A DNA stretch of 64,000 nt from Kitasatospora sp. CB01950 (GTDB lineage Bacteria > Actinomycetota > Actinomycetes > Streptomycetales > Streptomycetaceae), in NCBI RefSeq assembly GCF_001905465.1, contig NZ_LISX01000002.1, positions 743,425 to 807,424 of the forward strand. Reading direction: 5' to 3'. The notes beneath the pieces are model-generated. The model did no database searches, was not told the origin of the DNA, and saw only the letters and a list, made by a program, of their open reading frames with translations. Positions within the stretch are counted from its first letter, which is position 1, and every line of letters starts with the position of its first letter. Made by a program: the position numbers and the translations under genes. Positions 10,251-17,569 of the stretch are shown here, piece after piece.

Positions 10251-10263
10251 TGACGGTCCGTCA
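10251..10263. promoter_or_regulatory. Candidate operator TGACGGTCCGTCA (copy 1)
   Basis: A perfect palindrome around a central T, 19 bp upstream of the methyltransferase start. An identical 13-mer occurs at 60941-60953 and a near copy at 62814-62828. The shape and sequence resemble TetR-family operators known in streptomycetes; the link to any regulator is inferred. Confidence 0.45.
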
Positions 10264-10441
10264 GCGACGTTCCCACCGTAGCGACGACGCCCGACAGTAC
10301 TCGACTTGGTCCATACCTTGGACGGCCCGCCGGGTGCGCGGCCCGGCCGCCGTCGGCGCACGTCCGGTGGCGGATCGCGGGGCGGGCCGCGAGGGTGACT
10401 GTCGGGGGTACACCGGATCGCCTCACCGGAAAGAGCGAGAA

Positions 10442-11221
10442 ATGCCCGAAGTCACCACACCGTACGCGACCGGCACGCCGTGCTGGGTCGATCTGATGGC
10501 GAAGGACCAGCAGGCGGCGCTGGACTTCTACCGCGACCTGTTCGGCTGGCAGGGCAAGCGCGGCCCGGCCGAGTTCGGCGGGTACGCGGTCTGCGAGCTG
10601 GACGGCAAGGCAGTCGCCGGCATCGGCCCGGCGATGGCCCCCGAGGGCATGCCGGAGCCGCCGACCGTGTGGACCAGCTACCTGGCCACCACCGACGCGC
10701 AGGCCACCCAGGACGCGATCGTCGCGGCGGGCGGCACGCTGCTGGCGCCGGTGATGGACGTCGGCAAGCTGGGCCGGATGCTGATCGCGTCCGACCCGCA
10801 GGGCGCGGTGTTCGGCGTCTGGCAGCCGGGCGAGTTCTTCGGCGCCAAGGTGGTCAACGAGCCCGGCGCGGTGACCTGGAACGAGCTGCACACCAGTGAC
10901 GTCCCGGCGGCCACCGCCTTCTACGGCGACGCGTTCGGCGCCGACATCGAGCCGATGGAGGGCGCGGACAACTACTGGTCGCTGAAGGTCGGCGGCCGCG
11001 ACGTCGGCGGTGTCACGCTGCTCGCCAACGACCCGCCCGGCACACCCGCGCACTGGCTGACGTACTTCTCGGTGGACGACGTGGACTCCACCGTGGACGC
11101 CCTGGTGCGCGCCGGCGGCACCGTGCTGGCCCCGCCGTTCGACATGGTCGCGGGCCGGATGACGGTGGTCACGGACCCGCAGGGCGCGCCGTTCGCGATG
11201 ATCAAGCCGAAGCCGATGTAG
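10442..11221 (+). CDS. Two-domain VOC (glyoxalase/bleomycin-resistance fold) protein
   Basis: A 259-residue protein made of two tandem VOC modules. The first (about 10-125) starts PCWVDLMAKDQQAALDFYRD and the second (about 135-255) starts TWNELHTSDVPAATAFYGDAF. Each ends with a DPQGA-F strand. Such proteins are common in actinobacteria, usually of unknown substrate, some acting in metal-dependent dioxygen or small-molecule chemistry. ATG at 10442 is preceded by GGAAAGAGCG. The gene is divergent from the methyltransferase and followed by a clear stem-loop. Confidence 0.85.
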   Translation: MPEVTTPYATGTPCWVDLMAKDQQAALDFYRDLFGWQGKRGPAEFGGYAVCELDGKAVAGIGPAMAPEGMPEPPTVWTSYLATTDAQATQDAIVAAGGTLLAPVMDVGKLGRMLIASDPQGAVFGVWQPGEFFGAKVVNEPGAVTWNELHTSDVPAATAFYGDAFGADIEPMEGADNYWSLKVGGRDVGGVTLLANDPPGTPAHWLTYFSVDDVDSTVDALVRAGGTVLAPPFDMVAGRMTVVTDPQGAPFAMIKPKPM

Positions 11222-11250
11222 GCCGCCGTCGCCGCACCGCAACGCGCCGC

Positions 11251-11283
11251 ACCGCCCGCCCGGGTCCGCCCCCGGCGGGCGGT
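11251..11283 (+). terminator. Stem-loop terminator after the VOC gene
   Basis: Arms ACCGCCCGCC (11251-11260) and GGCGGGCGGT (11274-11283) flank a 13-nt loop, 30 bp after the VOC stop codon. The right arm runs directly into the first unit of the 24-bp tandem repeat. Confidence 0.6.
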
Positions 11284-11520
11284 GCGACGCGTCCGAGCGC
11301 GGGCGGTGCGACGCGTCCGAGCGCGGGCGGTGCGACGCGTCCGAGCGCGGGCGGTGCGACGCGTTGCGGGGCGGGCGGCGCGGCGCGTTGCGGGGCGGGC
11401 GGTGCGACGCGTTGCGGGGCGGGCGGCGCGGCGCGTTGCGGGGCGGGCGGTGCGACGCGTTGCGGGGCGGGCGGTGCGACGCGTTGCGGGGCGGGCGGCG
11501 CGGCGCGTTGCGGGGCGGGC
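11281..11520. repeat. 24-bp minisatellite, exactly ten units, between convergent genes
   Basis: Ten uninterrupted 24-bp units fill 11281-11520. Three start GGTGCGACGCGTCCGAGCG (type A), four GGTGCGACGCGTTGCGGGG (B) and three GGCGCGGCGCGTTGCGGGG (C), in the order A A A B C B C B B C. The array ends six bases before the stop codon of the M56 gene. There are no variable spacers, so it is not a CRISPR array. Confidence 0.97.
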
Positions 11521-11526
11521 GCGGGT

Positions 11527-12429
11527 TCAGGGCAGCACCGGGCCGCAGGTGAAGAGCAGCGGCAGGACGGGGGCGGCGGCCGCGGCGAGGACGGCGGCGG
11601 CGCGCAGCGCGGGGTGCGGGGCGGCGGCGGGGGCGAGCAGCCGGCGGACGCGCAGCAGGGCGGCGGTGCCGGCGGCGGCGAACGCGGCCTGCGGGACCTG
11701 CCCGCCGGCCACCCGGTACATGGCGGCGGCGAGCGCGGTGCGCGGGTGTCGGCGCACCGCGCGGTCGTCGGCGGCCATCTCCAGCAGCAGCGGGGTCTCC
11801 CGGGCGGCCAGCCGGGCCAGCGGCAGGAACGGGAACGCGGCGGCGAAGGCGTCCGCGGCGGTGCGGGCGAGGTGGTGGCGGCCGGTGACGTGGGCGCGTT
11901 CGTGGGCGAGCACGGCGGCCAGTTGCGGGGGCGTCAGCAGGTCGAGCGCGCCGCGGGTGAGCACGATCCGGGAGCGGCGGCCGGGCAGACAGTACGCGGC
12001 GGGGGTGTCGTGGTCGAGGACGTGCGCGCCGAGCTCCGGGTCGCGGGTGGCGACCAGGTCGAGCAGCTGCCGGTGGCGTCGGCGGTGCCGGGCCGCGCGG
12101 GCGAGGACGGCGGCGTACCGGCCGAGCGGCCAGAGCGCGGCCGCGACGGGTGCCAGCCGTCGCCAACCGCCGTCCAGGGCCTGCCCGTCGGGATGGTCGA
12201 CGCCGCACAGGTGCATCAGCCCGGCCAGCCCGAGGTGCAGGTGTCCACCCGGCACTGCGAGGTGGTGGACGGCCAGCACCAGCGCCGTCACGAAGGACAG
12301 CGCGAGCCCCTGCCAGAGCGCGACGGCCAGCCGGGGCGCGCGGTGCGTCCAGTGCGCCCGGGCCAGCGGCAGCGGGGCGAGGACGCCGACCAGCAGCGCG
12401 TAGCCGAGCAGGGCGAGCGCGGCGGTCAC
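11527..12429 (-). CDS. M56-family (BlaR1-like) membrane metallopeptidase
   Basis: A 300-residue polytopic protein with a gluzincin-type zinc site: H176, E177 and H180 in AHERAHVTG and a likely third ligand E217 in LLLEMAADD. Membrane helices lie near 1-22, 35-60, 90-110 and at the C-terminus. It has no penicillin-binding sensor domain, unlike BlaR1/MecR1, as is usual for actinobacterial members. It probably relieves repression by the BlaI-type protein encoded just upstream. The start is GTG at 12429, overlapping the regulator stop in GTGA, so the pair is translationally coupled. The stop is directly followed by the 24-bp minisatellite. Confidence 0.87.
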   Translation of the reverse strand: MTAALALLGYALLVGVLAPLPLARAHWTHRAPRLAVALWQGLALSFVTALVLAVHHLAVPGGHLHLGLAGLMHLCGVDHPDGQALDGGWRRLAPVAAALWPLGRYAAVLARAARHRRRHRQLLDLVATRDPELGAHVLDHDTPAAYCLPGRRSRIVLTRGALDLLTPPQLAAVLAHERAHVTGRHHLARTAADAFAAAFPFLPLARLAARETPLLLEMAADDRAVRRHPRTALAAAMYRVAGGQVPQAAFAAAGTAALLRVRRLLAPAAAPHPALRAAAVLAAAAAPVLPLLFTCGPVLP

Positions 12430-12926
12430 CGCGGGCTCCCCGGCTCACCGTTGCCGGCCCGCTTGCCGCTGCCGGCCCGCTTGCCGCTGCCGGCCTGTTC
12501 GCCGCTGCCGGTCCGTTCGCGGTCGGCGGTCTGCTCGCCGCTGCCGGTCGGCTCGGTCTGATCGGTCTGATCGCGGTCGACGGAGTCGAGGGCGGCGCGC
12601 AGGGCGTCGAGTTCGGCGGGGGTGAGCTGTTCGACGAGGTGGGCGAGGGCGCCGGTGGGGTTGGGGCTCTCGCCGAGGACGTCGCGCATCAGGGCGGCGC
12701 TGTACGCCTCGCGGGTGCAGGCGGGCCGGTAGCTCCAGGCCCGGCCGGACTTCTCGCGGCGCAGCATGCCCTTGCGGTGCAGGATGTCGGCAACCGTCAT
12801 CACGGTGGTGTAGGCGAGCGGCCGGGAGCGGTTGAGGTCGTCGACGATCTCGCGGACGGTGGCGGGGCGGCCCCAGGTCCACAGGCGGTCCATGATCTCC
12901 GCCTCCAGGTCGCCGAGTCTGCGCAC
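12426..12926 (-). CDS. BlaI/MecI/CopY-family winged-helix repressor
   Basis: A 166-residue protein whose N-terminal winged helix (about 1-75) has the family pattern LGDLEAEIMDRLW and TVMTVADILHRKGMLRRE, with a dimerisation part up to about 125. The C-terminal 40 residues are low-complexity Gly-Ser-Arg repeats made by 18-bp DNA repeats at 12451-12514, unlike typical BlaI proteins (120-130 aa). The start is GTG at 12926. It likely represses its own operon and the divergent NlpC/P60 gene. Cleavage by the coupled M56 protease would induce both; this is family knowledge applied to this pair. Confidence 0.88.
   Translation of the reverse strand: MRRLGDLEAEIMDRLWTWGRPATVREIVDDLNRSRPLAYTTVMTVADILHRKGMLRREKSGRAWSYRPACTREAYSAALMRDVLGESPNPTGALAHLVEQLTPAELDALRAALDSVDRDQTDQTEPTGSGEQTADRERTGSGEQAGSGKRAGSGKRAGNGEPGSPR
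12451..12514. repeat. 18-bp tandem repeat in the 3' end of the BlaI-type gene
   Basis: Three units of the form GCTTGCCGCTGCCGGCCC (12461-12478, 12479-12496, 12497-12514) plus a preceding half unit. They are in frame and create a GSGKRA-type tail. Confidence 0.85.
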
Positions 12927-12965
12927 TGCCGTTCCGTTCCTCGTTCCGTTGTCGTCCGGCTCATC

Positions 12966-13024
12966 GTAGTGGGCGGGGGGTGGCTTGCCGGTCGTTCTAC
13001 TGAACTACTAAGTTGTCTCGTAGT
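12966..13024. promoter_or_regulatory. Candidate BlaI operator region in the divergent promoter
   Basis: The 144-bp gap between the repressor and NlpC/P60 genes contains a relatively AT-rich segment with CTACT (12997-13001), ACTAC (13004-13008), GTAGT (13020-13024) and another GTAGT (12966-12970). BlaI-type operators are built from TAC/GTA half sites, so this is the likely binding region; exact site boundaries are not certain. Confidence 0.4.
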
Positions 13025-13070
13025 GATCGCCCGGACGGCGGGTGCCCCGACCGAGAAGTGAGACGCAGCG

Positions 13071-14096
13071 ATGGGAACGCACCGCCGCCCCCGCCCTGCC
13101 GGACGCACCCGGACCGCCGTCCTCGGCGCGGCCGCCGGCGCCGCCGTCCTGCTGCCCTCCACCGCGGCCTGGGCCGAACCCGCCACCGGCAACCTCGACC
13201 AGGTCAAGGCGAAGGTCGACAACCTGTACGAGGACGCCGAGGCGGCCACCGAGCAGTACAACAAGATGGACGAGCAGGCCCGCCAACTCCAGGACCAGGC
13301 CGGGAAGTTGCAGGAGCGGCTGGCCGACCAGCAGGGGAAGATCCTGCAACTCCAGGACACCCTGGGCGCGTTGGCCGCGGAGCAGTACCGCAGCGGCGGG
13401 ATCGACCCGAGCGTGCAGCTGATGCTCAGCTCCTCCCCCGACGACTACCTGCGACAGGCCGGCCTCCAGGACCTGGCCGGCGGCCAGCAGACCGAGGCAC
13501 TGCGCAGCGCACTGCGGCTGCAGCAGTCCATCGACCAGCAGCGGACCGAAACCTCCGCCAAACTCGCCGAGTTGGAGCAGACCCGCACCGCGCTCTCCGC
13601 CAAGAAGACCGAGGTCAAGGCCAAGCTGGCCGAGGCGAGCAACGTCCTGAACGGTCTCAAGGCCGCCGACCGGGCCCGCGTCCTCGCCGACAACGACCCG
13701 GCCGCGTCCCGCAGTTCGTCCCGACCCCAGTCCTACACCGGCCCCGCCACCGGCCAGGTCAAGGCGATCCTCGACTTCGCCTACGCCCAGCTCGGCAAGC
13801 CCTACGGCTGGGGCGCCACCGGCCCGAACGCCTTCGACTGCTCCGGTCTCACCCAGGCCGCCTTCCGCGCCGGCGGCGTCGGCCTCCCCCGCGTCTCCCA
13901 GGACCAGTGGAACGCCGGCAAGCGCATCGCCAAGTCCGACATCCAGCCCGGCGACCTGCTCTTCTACTACAACGACCTGCACCACGTCGGCATCTACATC
14001 GGCAACGGCAAGCTTCTGCACGCCCCGCGCACCGGCAAGAACATCGAGATCGTCCCCATCGACGTCATGCCGTACATGGGCGCCGTCCGCCCCTGA
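13071..14096 (+). CDS. Secreted NlpC/P60 peptidoglycan endopeptidase with coiled-coil N-terminus
   Basis: A 341-residue RipA-like cell-wall hydrolase. A signal peptide spans residues 1-35 with a likely cut after AWA. Coiled-coil segments lie at about 40-105 and 140-200, and the catalytic NlpC/P60 domain at about 225-341 carries C257 (NAFDCSGL), H305 (HHVGIY) and H317 (LLHAPR). It is expected to cleave stem peptides of peptidoglycan outside the cell, with the coiled coil acting as an inhibitory or targeting module. ATG at 13071 follows GAGACGCAGCG. The divergent position opposite BlaI-M56 suggests control by cell-wall stress through that pair. Confidence 0.9.
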   Translation: MGTHRRPRPAGRTRTAVLGAAAGAAVLLPSTAAWAEPATGNLDQVKAKVDNLYEDAEAATEQYNKMDEQARQLQDQAGKLQERLADQQGKILQLQDTLGALAAEQYRSGGIDPSVQLMLSSSPDDYLRQAGLQDLAGGQQTEALRSALRLQQSIDQQRTETSAKLAELEQTRTALSAKKTEVKAKLAEASNVLNGLKAADRARVLADNDPAASRSSSRPQSYTGPATGQVKAILDFAYAQLGKPYGWGATGPNAFDCSGLTQAAFRAGGVGLPRVSQDQWNAGKRIAKSDIQPGDLLFYYNDLHHVGIYIGNGKLLHAPRTGKNIEIVPIDVMPYMGAVRP

Positions 14097-14117
14097 TCCC
14101 CGGCGCTCCCCCGGTGA

Positions 14118-14131
14118 CCCGCCCGGGCGGG
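14118..14131. terminator. Weak terminator-like palindrome after the NlpC/P60 gene
   Basis: CCCGCCCGGGCGGG is a 14-bp palindrome without loop, 22 bp after the stop codon. Confidence 0.3.
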
Positions 14132-14148
14132 CGCAGTACAAAGGAAGC

Positions 14149-14316
14149 ATGGGAAGACAGCTGGGCCAGGTGCTGTACGTGCTGGCGATGGTGGCGCTGA
14201 TCGTCGGGCTGGATGTGGCGTTCTTCCGGGGGCACTTCTGGCCCCGGTTGATGCTGAACGTCGGGATCGTGCTGGTGTTCCTGGCGTGCTACCTGCGGTT
14301 CTTCAAGCGGTCATGA
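14149..14316 (+). CDS. Small two-helix membrane protein (55 aa)
   Basis: ATG at 14149 is preceded by AAAGGAAGC, a good ribosome site. The 55-residue product starts MGRQLGQVLYVLAMVALIVG and ends LACYLRFFKRS. It has two hydrophobic helices (about 8-24 and 35-50) separated by a short loop FFRGHFWPRL, with a positively charged C-terminus. The family is unrecognised, but the pattern matches small conserved streptomycete membrane proteins. Its stop codon lies inside a 14-bp exact duplication shared with the convergent hydrolase gene. Confidence 0.7.
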   Translation: MGRQLGQVLYVLAMVALIVGLDVAFFRGHFWPRLMLNVGIVLVFLACYLRFFKRS

Positions 14317-14338
14317 GCCCCCGGTCATGAGCCCCCGG
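14311..14338. repeat. Exact 14-bp tandem duplication carrying the stops of both convergent genes
   Basis: TCATGAGCCCCCGG occurs twice in tandem (14311-14324, 14325-14338). The first copy contains the TGA of the small membrane protein gene (14314-14316). The second starts with the complement of the stop of the convergent hydrolase gene (14325-14327). Confidence 0.9.
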
Positions 14339-15056
14339 CGACGGGGACGCACTCGGTGAGCAGGGCGACGACCTCGTGCCAGGCGCGGGCGGCCTGGCGG
14401 GGGTGGTGGGCGACGCCGGGGAGGGTGGTGAGGCCCGCGGTGGGGTGGTGGAAGGCGTGTTCGGCGCCGCCGTAGACGGTGAGGCGCCAGTCGACGCCCG
14501 CGGACTGCATCTCGGCGGTGAACTCCTCGCGGCGCTCGGCGGGCATGATCGGGTCCTCGGAGCCGACGCCGGCCCAGACCGGGCAGTGGATGTTGGCGGC
14601 TTCGCCGGGGCGGCCGGTGACGAGGCCGTTGACGGTGGCGATGGCGCGCAACGGGACGCCGGAGCGGCCGAGTTCGAGGGCGATGGCGCCGCCGGTGCCG
14701 TAGCCGATGGCGGCGATCCGGTCGGGGTCGGTGCGGGGTTCGGCGCGCAGGACGTCGAGGGCGGCACGGCCGATCTCGCGCATCCGCTCGGGGTCGGCGA
14801 GCAGCGGGAGGGCGCGGTCCAGCATCTGCTGCGGGTCGGTGAACCACTCGCCGCCGTTGATGTCGAACAGCAGCGCCACGTAGCCGAGTTCGGCGAGGGC
14901 CTCGGCCCGGCGGCGCTGGAACTCGCTGATCCCGGGCCCTTCGGGGCCGATCAGCACGGCGGGCCGCCAGCCGCTGCCGGCGGGCAGCGCGAGGTGGCCG
15001 ACCATGGTGAGGCCGTCGGCGGGGTAGCGGACTGTGCGGGTGGTGACCGTCGTCAT
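14325..15056 (-). CDS. Dienelactone-hydrolase-like alpha/beta hydrolase lacking the usual Cys nucleophile
   Basis: A 243-residue alpha/beta-hydrolase of the DLH group. The acid and histidine of the triad are visible as D168 (GSEDPIMP) and H200 (GAEHAFHH). The nucleophile elbow that reads GYCFGG in classical DLH reads GYGTGG here, with glycine at position 120, so the catalytic Cys is absent. The protein may therefore be a non-enzymatic or differently acting member. ATG at 15056 has TACAGT eight nt upstream (15065-15070), pointing to a leaderless mRNA. The gene is divergent from the GNAT gene. Confidence 0.82.
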   Translation of the reverse strand: MTTVTTRTVRYPADGLTMVGHLALPAGSGWRPAVLIGPEGPGISEFQRRRAEALAELGYVALLFDINGGEWFTDPQQMLDRALPLLADPERMREIGRAALDVLRAEPRTDPDRIAAIGYGTGGAIALELGRSGVPLRAIATVNGLVTGRPGEAANIHCPVWAGVGSEDPIMPAERREEFTAEMQSAGVDWRLTVYGGAEHAFHHPTAGLTTLPGVAHHPRQAARAWHEVVALLTECVPVAGGS

Positions 15057-15133
15057 GTGTCCGGACTGTACGGAGCGTCGGAGCCCACCGGTACGTTTCT
15101 TAGCTGCAGGCAGACAGGAGAGGGGCGATCGGG

Positions 15134-15649
15134 ATGCGACTGCGGGATGTCGGGCCGGGCGACGTAGAGGCGTACCTCCGGATGCGCTGCGACCCGGTGA
15201 TGATGGCCGAGTTGGGCGGGCCGCAGCCGGTCGAGGGCATCGCGGAGAAGGTCCGGCTCGATGCGGAGCGGACGGCGGCGGACGACTGGTGGGTCCGGAT
15301 GATCGTGCCGGACGGCGCCCCGCCGGAGGCCGTCGCGGGGACGGTGACGCTGTGGCCGCACGAGGAGGACGGGGTGCCGATCTCCGAGATCGGCTGGATG
15401 GTGCTGCCGGAGTTCCAGGGCCTCGGGCTGGCCAAGCGGGCGGTGCGCGAGGTGCTCGAATCGGCCGACCGGGACGGGCGTTGGGGCCTGGTGCACGCGT
15501 TCCCGGGGACGGGCAACGGGGCGTCGAACGGGCTGTGCCGGGCGCTGGGGTTCGAGCTGCTCGGGGAGCGCGACACGGAGTTCGCCGGGCGGGTGCTGCG
15601 GACCAATCACTGGACCGTCGACCCGGCCCGGATCAACTCCGCTTCCTGA
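15134..15649 (+). CDS. GNAT-family N-acetyltransferase
   Basis: A 171-residue GNAT fold starting MRLRDVGPGDVEAYLRMR. The acetyl-CoA motif A region reads IGWMVLPEFQGLGLAKRAV near 94-112, and a GNGASNGLCRALGFEL segment follows. The substrate is unknown. ATG at 15134 follows GGAGAGGGG. A strong stem-loop follows at 15663-15705. Confidence 0.85.
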   Translation: MRLRDVGPGDVEAYLRMRCDPVMMAELGGPQPVEGIAEKVRLDAERTAADDWWVRMIVPDGAPPEAVAGTVTLWPHEEDGVPISEIGWMVLPEFQGLGLAKRAVREVLESADRDGRWGLVHAFPGTGNGASNGLCRALGFELLGERDTEFAGRVLRTNHWTVDPARINSAS

Positions 15650-15662
15650 CACGCGAATTGGT

Positions 15663-15705
15663 GGCCCGTCCCCGGCCGCAGGAGACGGTCGGCCGAGGAC
15701 GGGCC
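15663..15705 (+). terminator. Stem-loop terminator after the GNAT gene
   Basis: Outer arms GGCCCGTCC (15663-15671) and GGACGGGCC (15697-15705), with an inner stem GGCCG (15674-15678) and CGGCC (15690-15694), 14 bp after the stop codon. Confidence 0.65.
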
Positions 15706-15712
15706 GGTCAGT

Positions 15713-15792
15713 GGGGCGCCCAGTCGGCGGGGTGTCCAGTCGGCGGGGTGCCCGGTCGGTGGGGTGTCCGGTCGCCGGGGTGTCCGGCGGTC
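15713..15792. repeat. 16-bp degenerate tandem repeat, five units
   Basis: Five successive units with consensus GGGGTGTCCRGTCGGC (15713-15728, 15729-15744, 15745-15760, 15761-15776, 15777-15792), the last one decayed. They lie in the 495-bp region between the GNAT and aminotransferase genes. Confidence 0.85.
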
Positions 15793-15806
15793 CGCGTTCG
15801 CGGCAG

Positions 15807-15917
15807 TCAGCGTTCGCGGCGGGTGCGCGGCGGCCGCGGGGTGCGGACGGTCGGGCGCGCGGTGCCGAGCGGGCGGCGCGGGGCGGGGATGGCCGGCGGG
15901 CGGGACTTCTGGAACAT
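15807..15917 (-). CDS. Possible tiny Pro/Arg-rich peptide (36 aa)
   Basis: ATG at 15917 is preceded by a plausible ribosome site (GAGGA, eight nt upstream). The peptide begins MFQKSRPPAIPAPRRPL and is Pro/Arg-rich to the end. It is the only translation-like signal in the 495-bp gap 15650-16144, which otherwise holds the terminator and the 16-bp repeat. The composition could equally arise by chance from GC-rich DNA. Confidence 0.25.
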   Translation of the reverse strand: MFQKSRPPAIPAPRRPLGTARPTVRTPRPPRTRRER

Positions 15918-16144
15918 GCGGGGATCCTCGTTCTCGTGCGGCGGCCCACCCGTGGGACGGGGCGGGTCGGGGTGCGACCAGGATGCGGCACCCGCTCGGC
16001 GGCATCCGGACGGCGCAACGGGAAGCCACCCGAACGGGCCACCGGGCCCGCCCGCGAGGGCCGGTGGGTGGCTGTGTCAGGATCGGGCAGCAGGCCGCCC
16101 CCGGTCAGGGCGCGGGCGGCCGGACCTGAGAAGGAAGAGGGACT

Positions 16145-17368
16145 GTGACAACCGTCGTCGCCCCCAAGCCGCTGCTGCTCCAGGACGGGCGGCCGGCCGC
16201 CGCCGGCTGGTCGCTGGACACGTCGATGCGGCATCTCAACCACGGCTCGTTCGGGGCGGTGCCGCTGGCCGCGCAGCGCGCCCAGCAGGATCTGCGGGAG
16301 GAGATGGAGCGCGCCCCGGTGGTGTGGTTCCCGGAGCTCCCCCGCCGGGTCGCCCGGGCACGGGCCGCGATCGCCGAATTCCTGCGCGTCCCGGCCGAGT
16401 TCACGGCGCTGGTGCCGAACGCCAGCGCGGGCGCGAGCGCCGTGTACAACAGCCTGCCGCACCGGCCGGGCGGCGAGGTGCTGGTCACCGACCACGGGTA
16501 CGGGGCGGTCACCATGGGCGCGGCCCGGCTGGCCCGGCGCTGGGGCGGCACGGTCCGCACCGCGCACGTGCCGCTGGCGGCGGGGCCGGAGGAGGCCGCG
16601 GCCGCGATCCTCGAGCAACTCGGCGACCGGACGGCGCTGATCGTGCTCGACCAGATCACCTCCGCCACCGCGCGCCGCCTCCCGATCGACCTGATCGGCC
16701 CGGTCGCCCGCGAGCGCGGCATCCCGCTGCTGGTGGACGCCGCGCACGTCCCGGCCCTGCTGGAGGATCCGCGGGCGGGCCTGGACTGCGACGCCTGGGT
16801 CGGCAACCTGCACAAGTTCGGCTGCGCGCCGCGCGGCACCGCCGCGCTCGTCGCCCGGGGCGAACTCCGGCACACGCTCTACCCGTTGATCGACTCCTGG
16901 GGTGCGGAGGAACCGTTCCCGACCCGTTTCGACACCCAGGGCACGGTGGACGCCACCAGCTACCTGGCCGCGCCGACCGCGCTCGACTTCGTCGCCGACC
17001 AGTGGGGTTGGCCGGAGGCCCGCCAGTACATGACCGAACTCGCGGACTACGCCGAGGAGTTGATCGGCGAGTCGTTCACCGCCGCGACCGGCGAGCCGGC
17101 CGCGGCCGAGGTCGGCATGCCGGTCAACGCGCTGCGGCTGGTCCGGCTGCCGGCCGGGCTGGGCCGGACCAGGCTGGAGGCGGACGCCCTGCGGGACCGG
17201 CTGGCAACGGAGTTCGGCGTCGAGGCGGCGTTCACCAGCTTCGGCGGGACGGGGTACTTCCGACTGTCCACGCACGTGTACAACACGGCCGCGGACTACG
17301 AGTACTTCGCCGAGGAGTGCGTCCCCGTGGTGTGCGACTGGGCGGCGAAGGCGCGGCGGGAGGCGTAG
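16145..17368 (+). CDS. Class V PLP-dependent aminotransferase-fold enzyme (isopenicillin-N-epimerase/cysteine-desulfurase-like)
   Basis: A 407-residue fold-type I enzyme. The Schiff-base lysine is K224 in VGNLHKFGCAPRG, and the pyridine-anchoring Asp/His are D198 and H201 in LLVDAAHVP. The N-terminal MRHLNHGSFGAVP motif near 28-40 is typical of the isopenicillin N epimerase-like subgroup. No beta-lactam genes are nearby, so the substrate is unknown. GTG at 16145 follows GAAGGAAGAGGG. Four bases after the stop begins the small ribbon-helix-helix-like gene, probably in the same transcript. Confidence 0.87.
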   Translation: MTTVVAPKPLLLQDGRPAAAGWSLDTSMRHLNHGSFGAVPLAAQRAQQDLREEMERAPVVWFPELPRRVARARAAIAEFLRVPAEFTALVPNASAGASAVYNSLPHRPGGEVLVTDHGYGAVTMGAARLARRWGGTVRTAHVPLAAGPEEAAAAILEQLGDRTALIVLDQITSATARRLPIDLIGPVARERGIPLLVDAAHVPALLEDPRAGLDCDAWVGNLHKFGCAPRGTAALVARGELRHTLYPLIDSWGAEEPFPTRFDTQGTVDATSYLAAPTALDFVADQWGWPEARQYMTELADYAEELIGESFTAATGEPAAAEVGMPVNALRLVRLPAGLGRTRLEADALRDRLATEFGVEAAFTSFGGTGYFRLSTHVYNTAADYEYFAEECVPVVCDWAAKARREA

Positions 17369-17372
17369 CGGG

Positions 17373-17537
17373 ATGCCGAAGGGCGAGCGGCGGGTGCAGG
17401 TGGAGCTGCCGGCGGAGCTGGCGGAGTGGCTCCAGGGCTTCGCCGAGATCTCGCACCGGACGGTCACGGACGTGGTGCGCGGCCTGGTGGAGGAGGAACG
17501 ACGACGGGTCGAGGCGAACTGGTCCCGCCCGTCGTGA
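17373..17537 (+). CDS. Small ribbon-helix-helix-like protein (54 aa)
   Basis: ATG at 17373 lies four bases after the aminotransferase stop. The product is MPKGERRVQVELPAELAEWL followed by a helix-rich stretch TVTDVVRGLVEEERRRVEAN. A beta strand (RRVQVELP) and two helices match the Arc/CopG layout, suggesting a DNA-binding dimer or an antitoxin-like protein. No toxin gene is adjacent, and no separate ribosome site is obvious beyond the coupled context (GCGGG). Confidence 0.6.
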   Translation: MPKGERRVQVELPAELAEWLQGFAEISHRTVTDVVRGLVEEERRRVEANWSRPS

Positions 17538-17569
17538 CCGCCACCACCGGCCGTCACCGGCTCTTGCGG

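Noticed and set aside
11281..11520. Possible CRISPR array
   Set aside because: The ten 24-bp units are contiguous with no spacers and no cas genes are nearby.
10229..12448. Minus-strand frame with repeated PPRNASHR-like octapeptides
   Set aside because: It reads the 24-bp minisatellite in a chance open frame; the real genes on both sides have motifs and proper starts in other frames.
15711..16148. Plus-strand frames across the 16-bp repeat region
   Set aside because: Arg/Gly-rich composition, no ribosome site and no recognisable fold; repeat-derived open frames.
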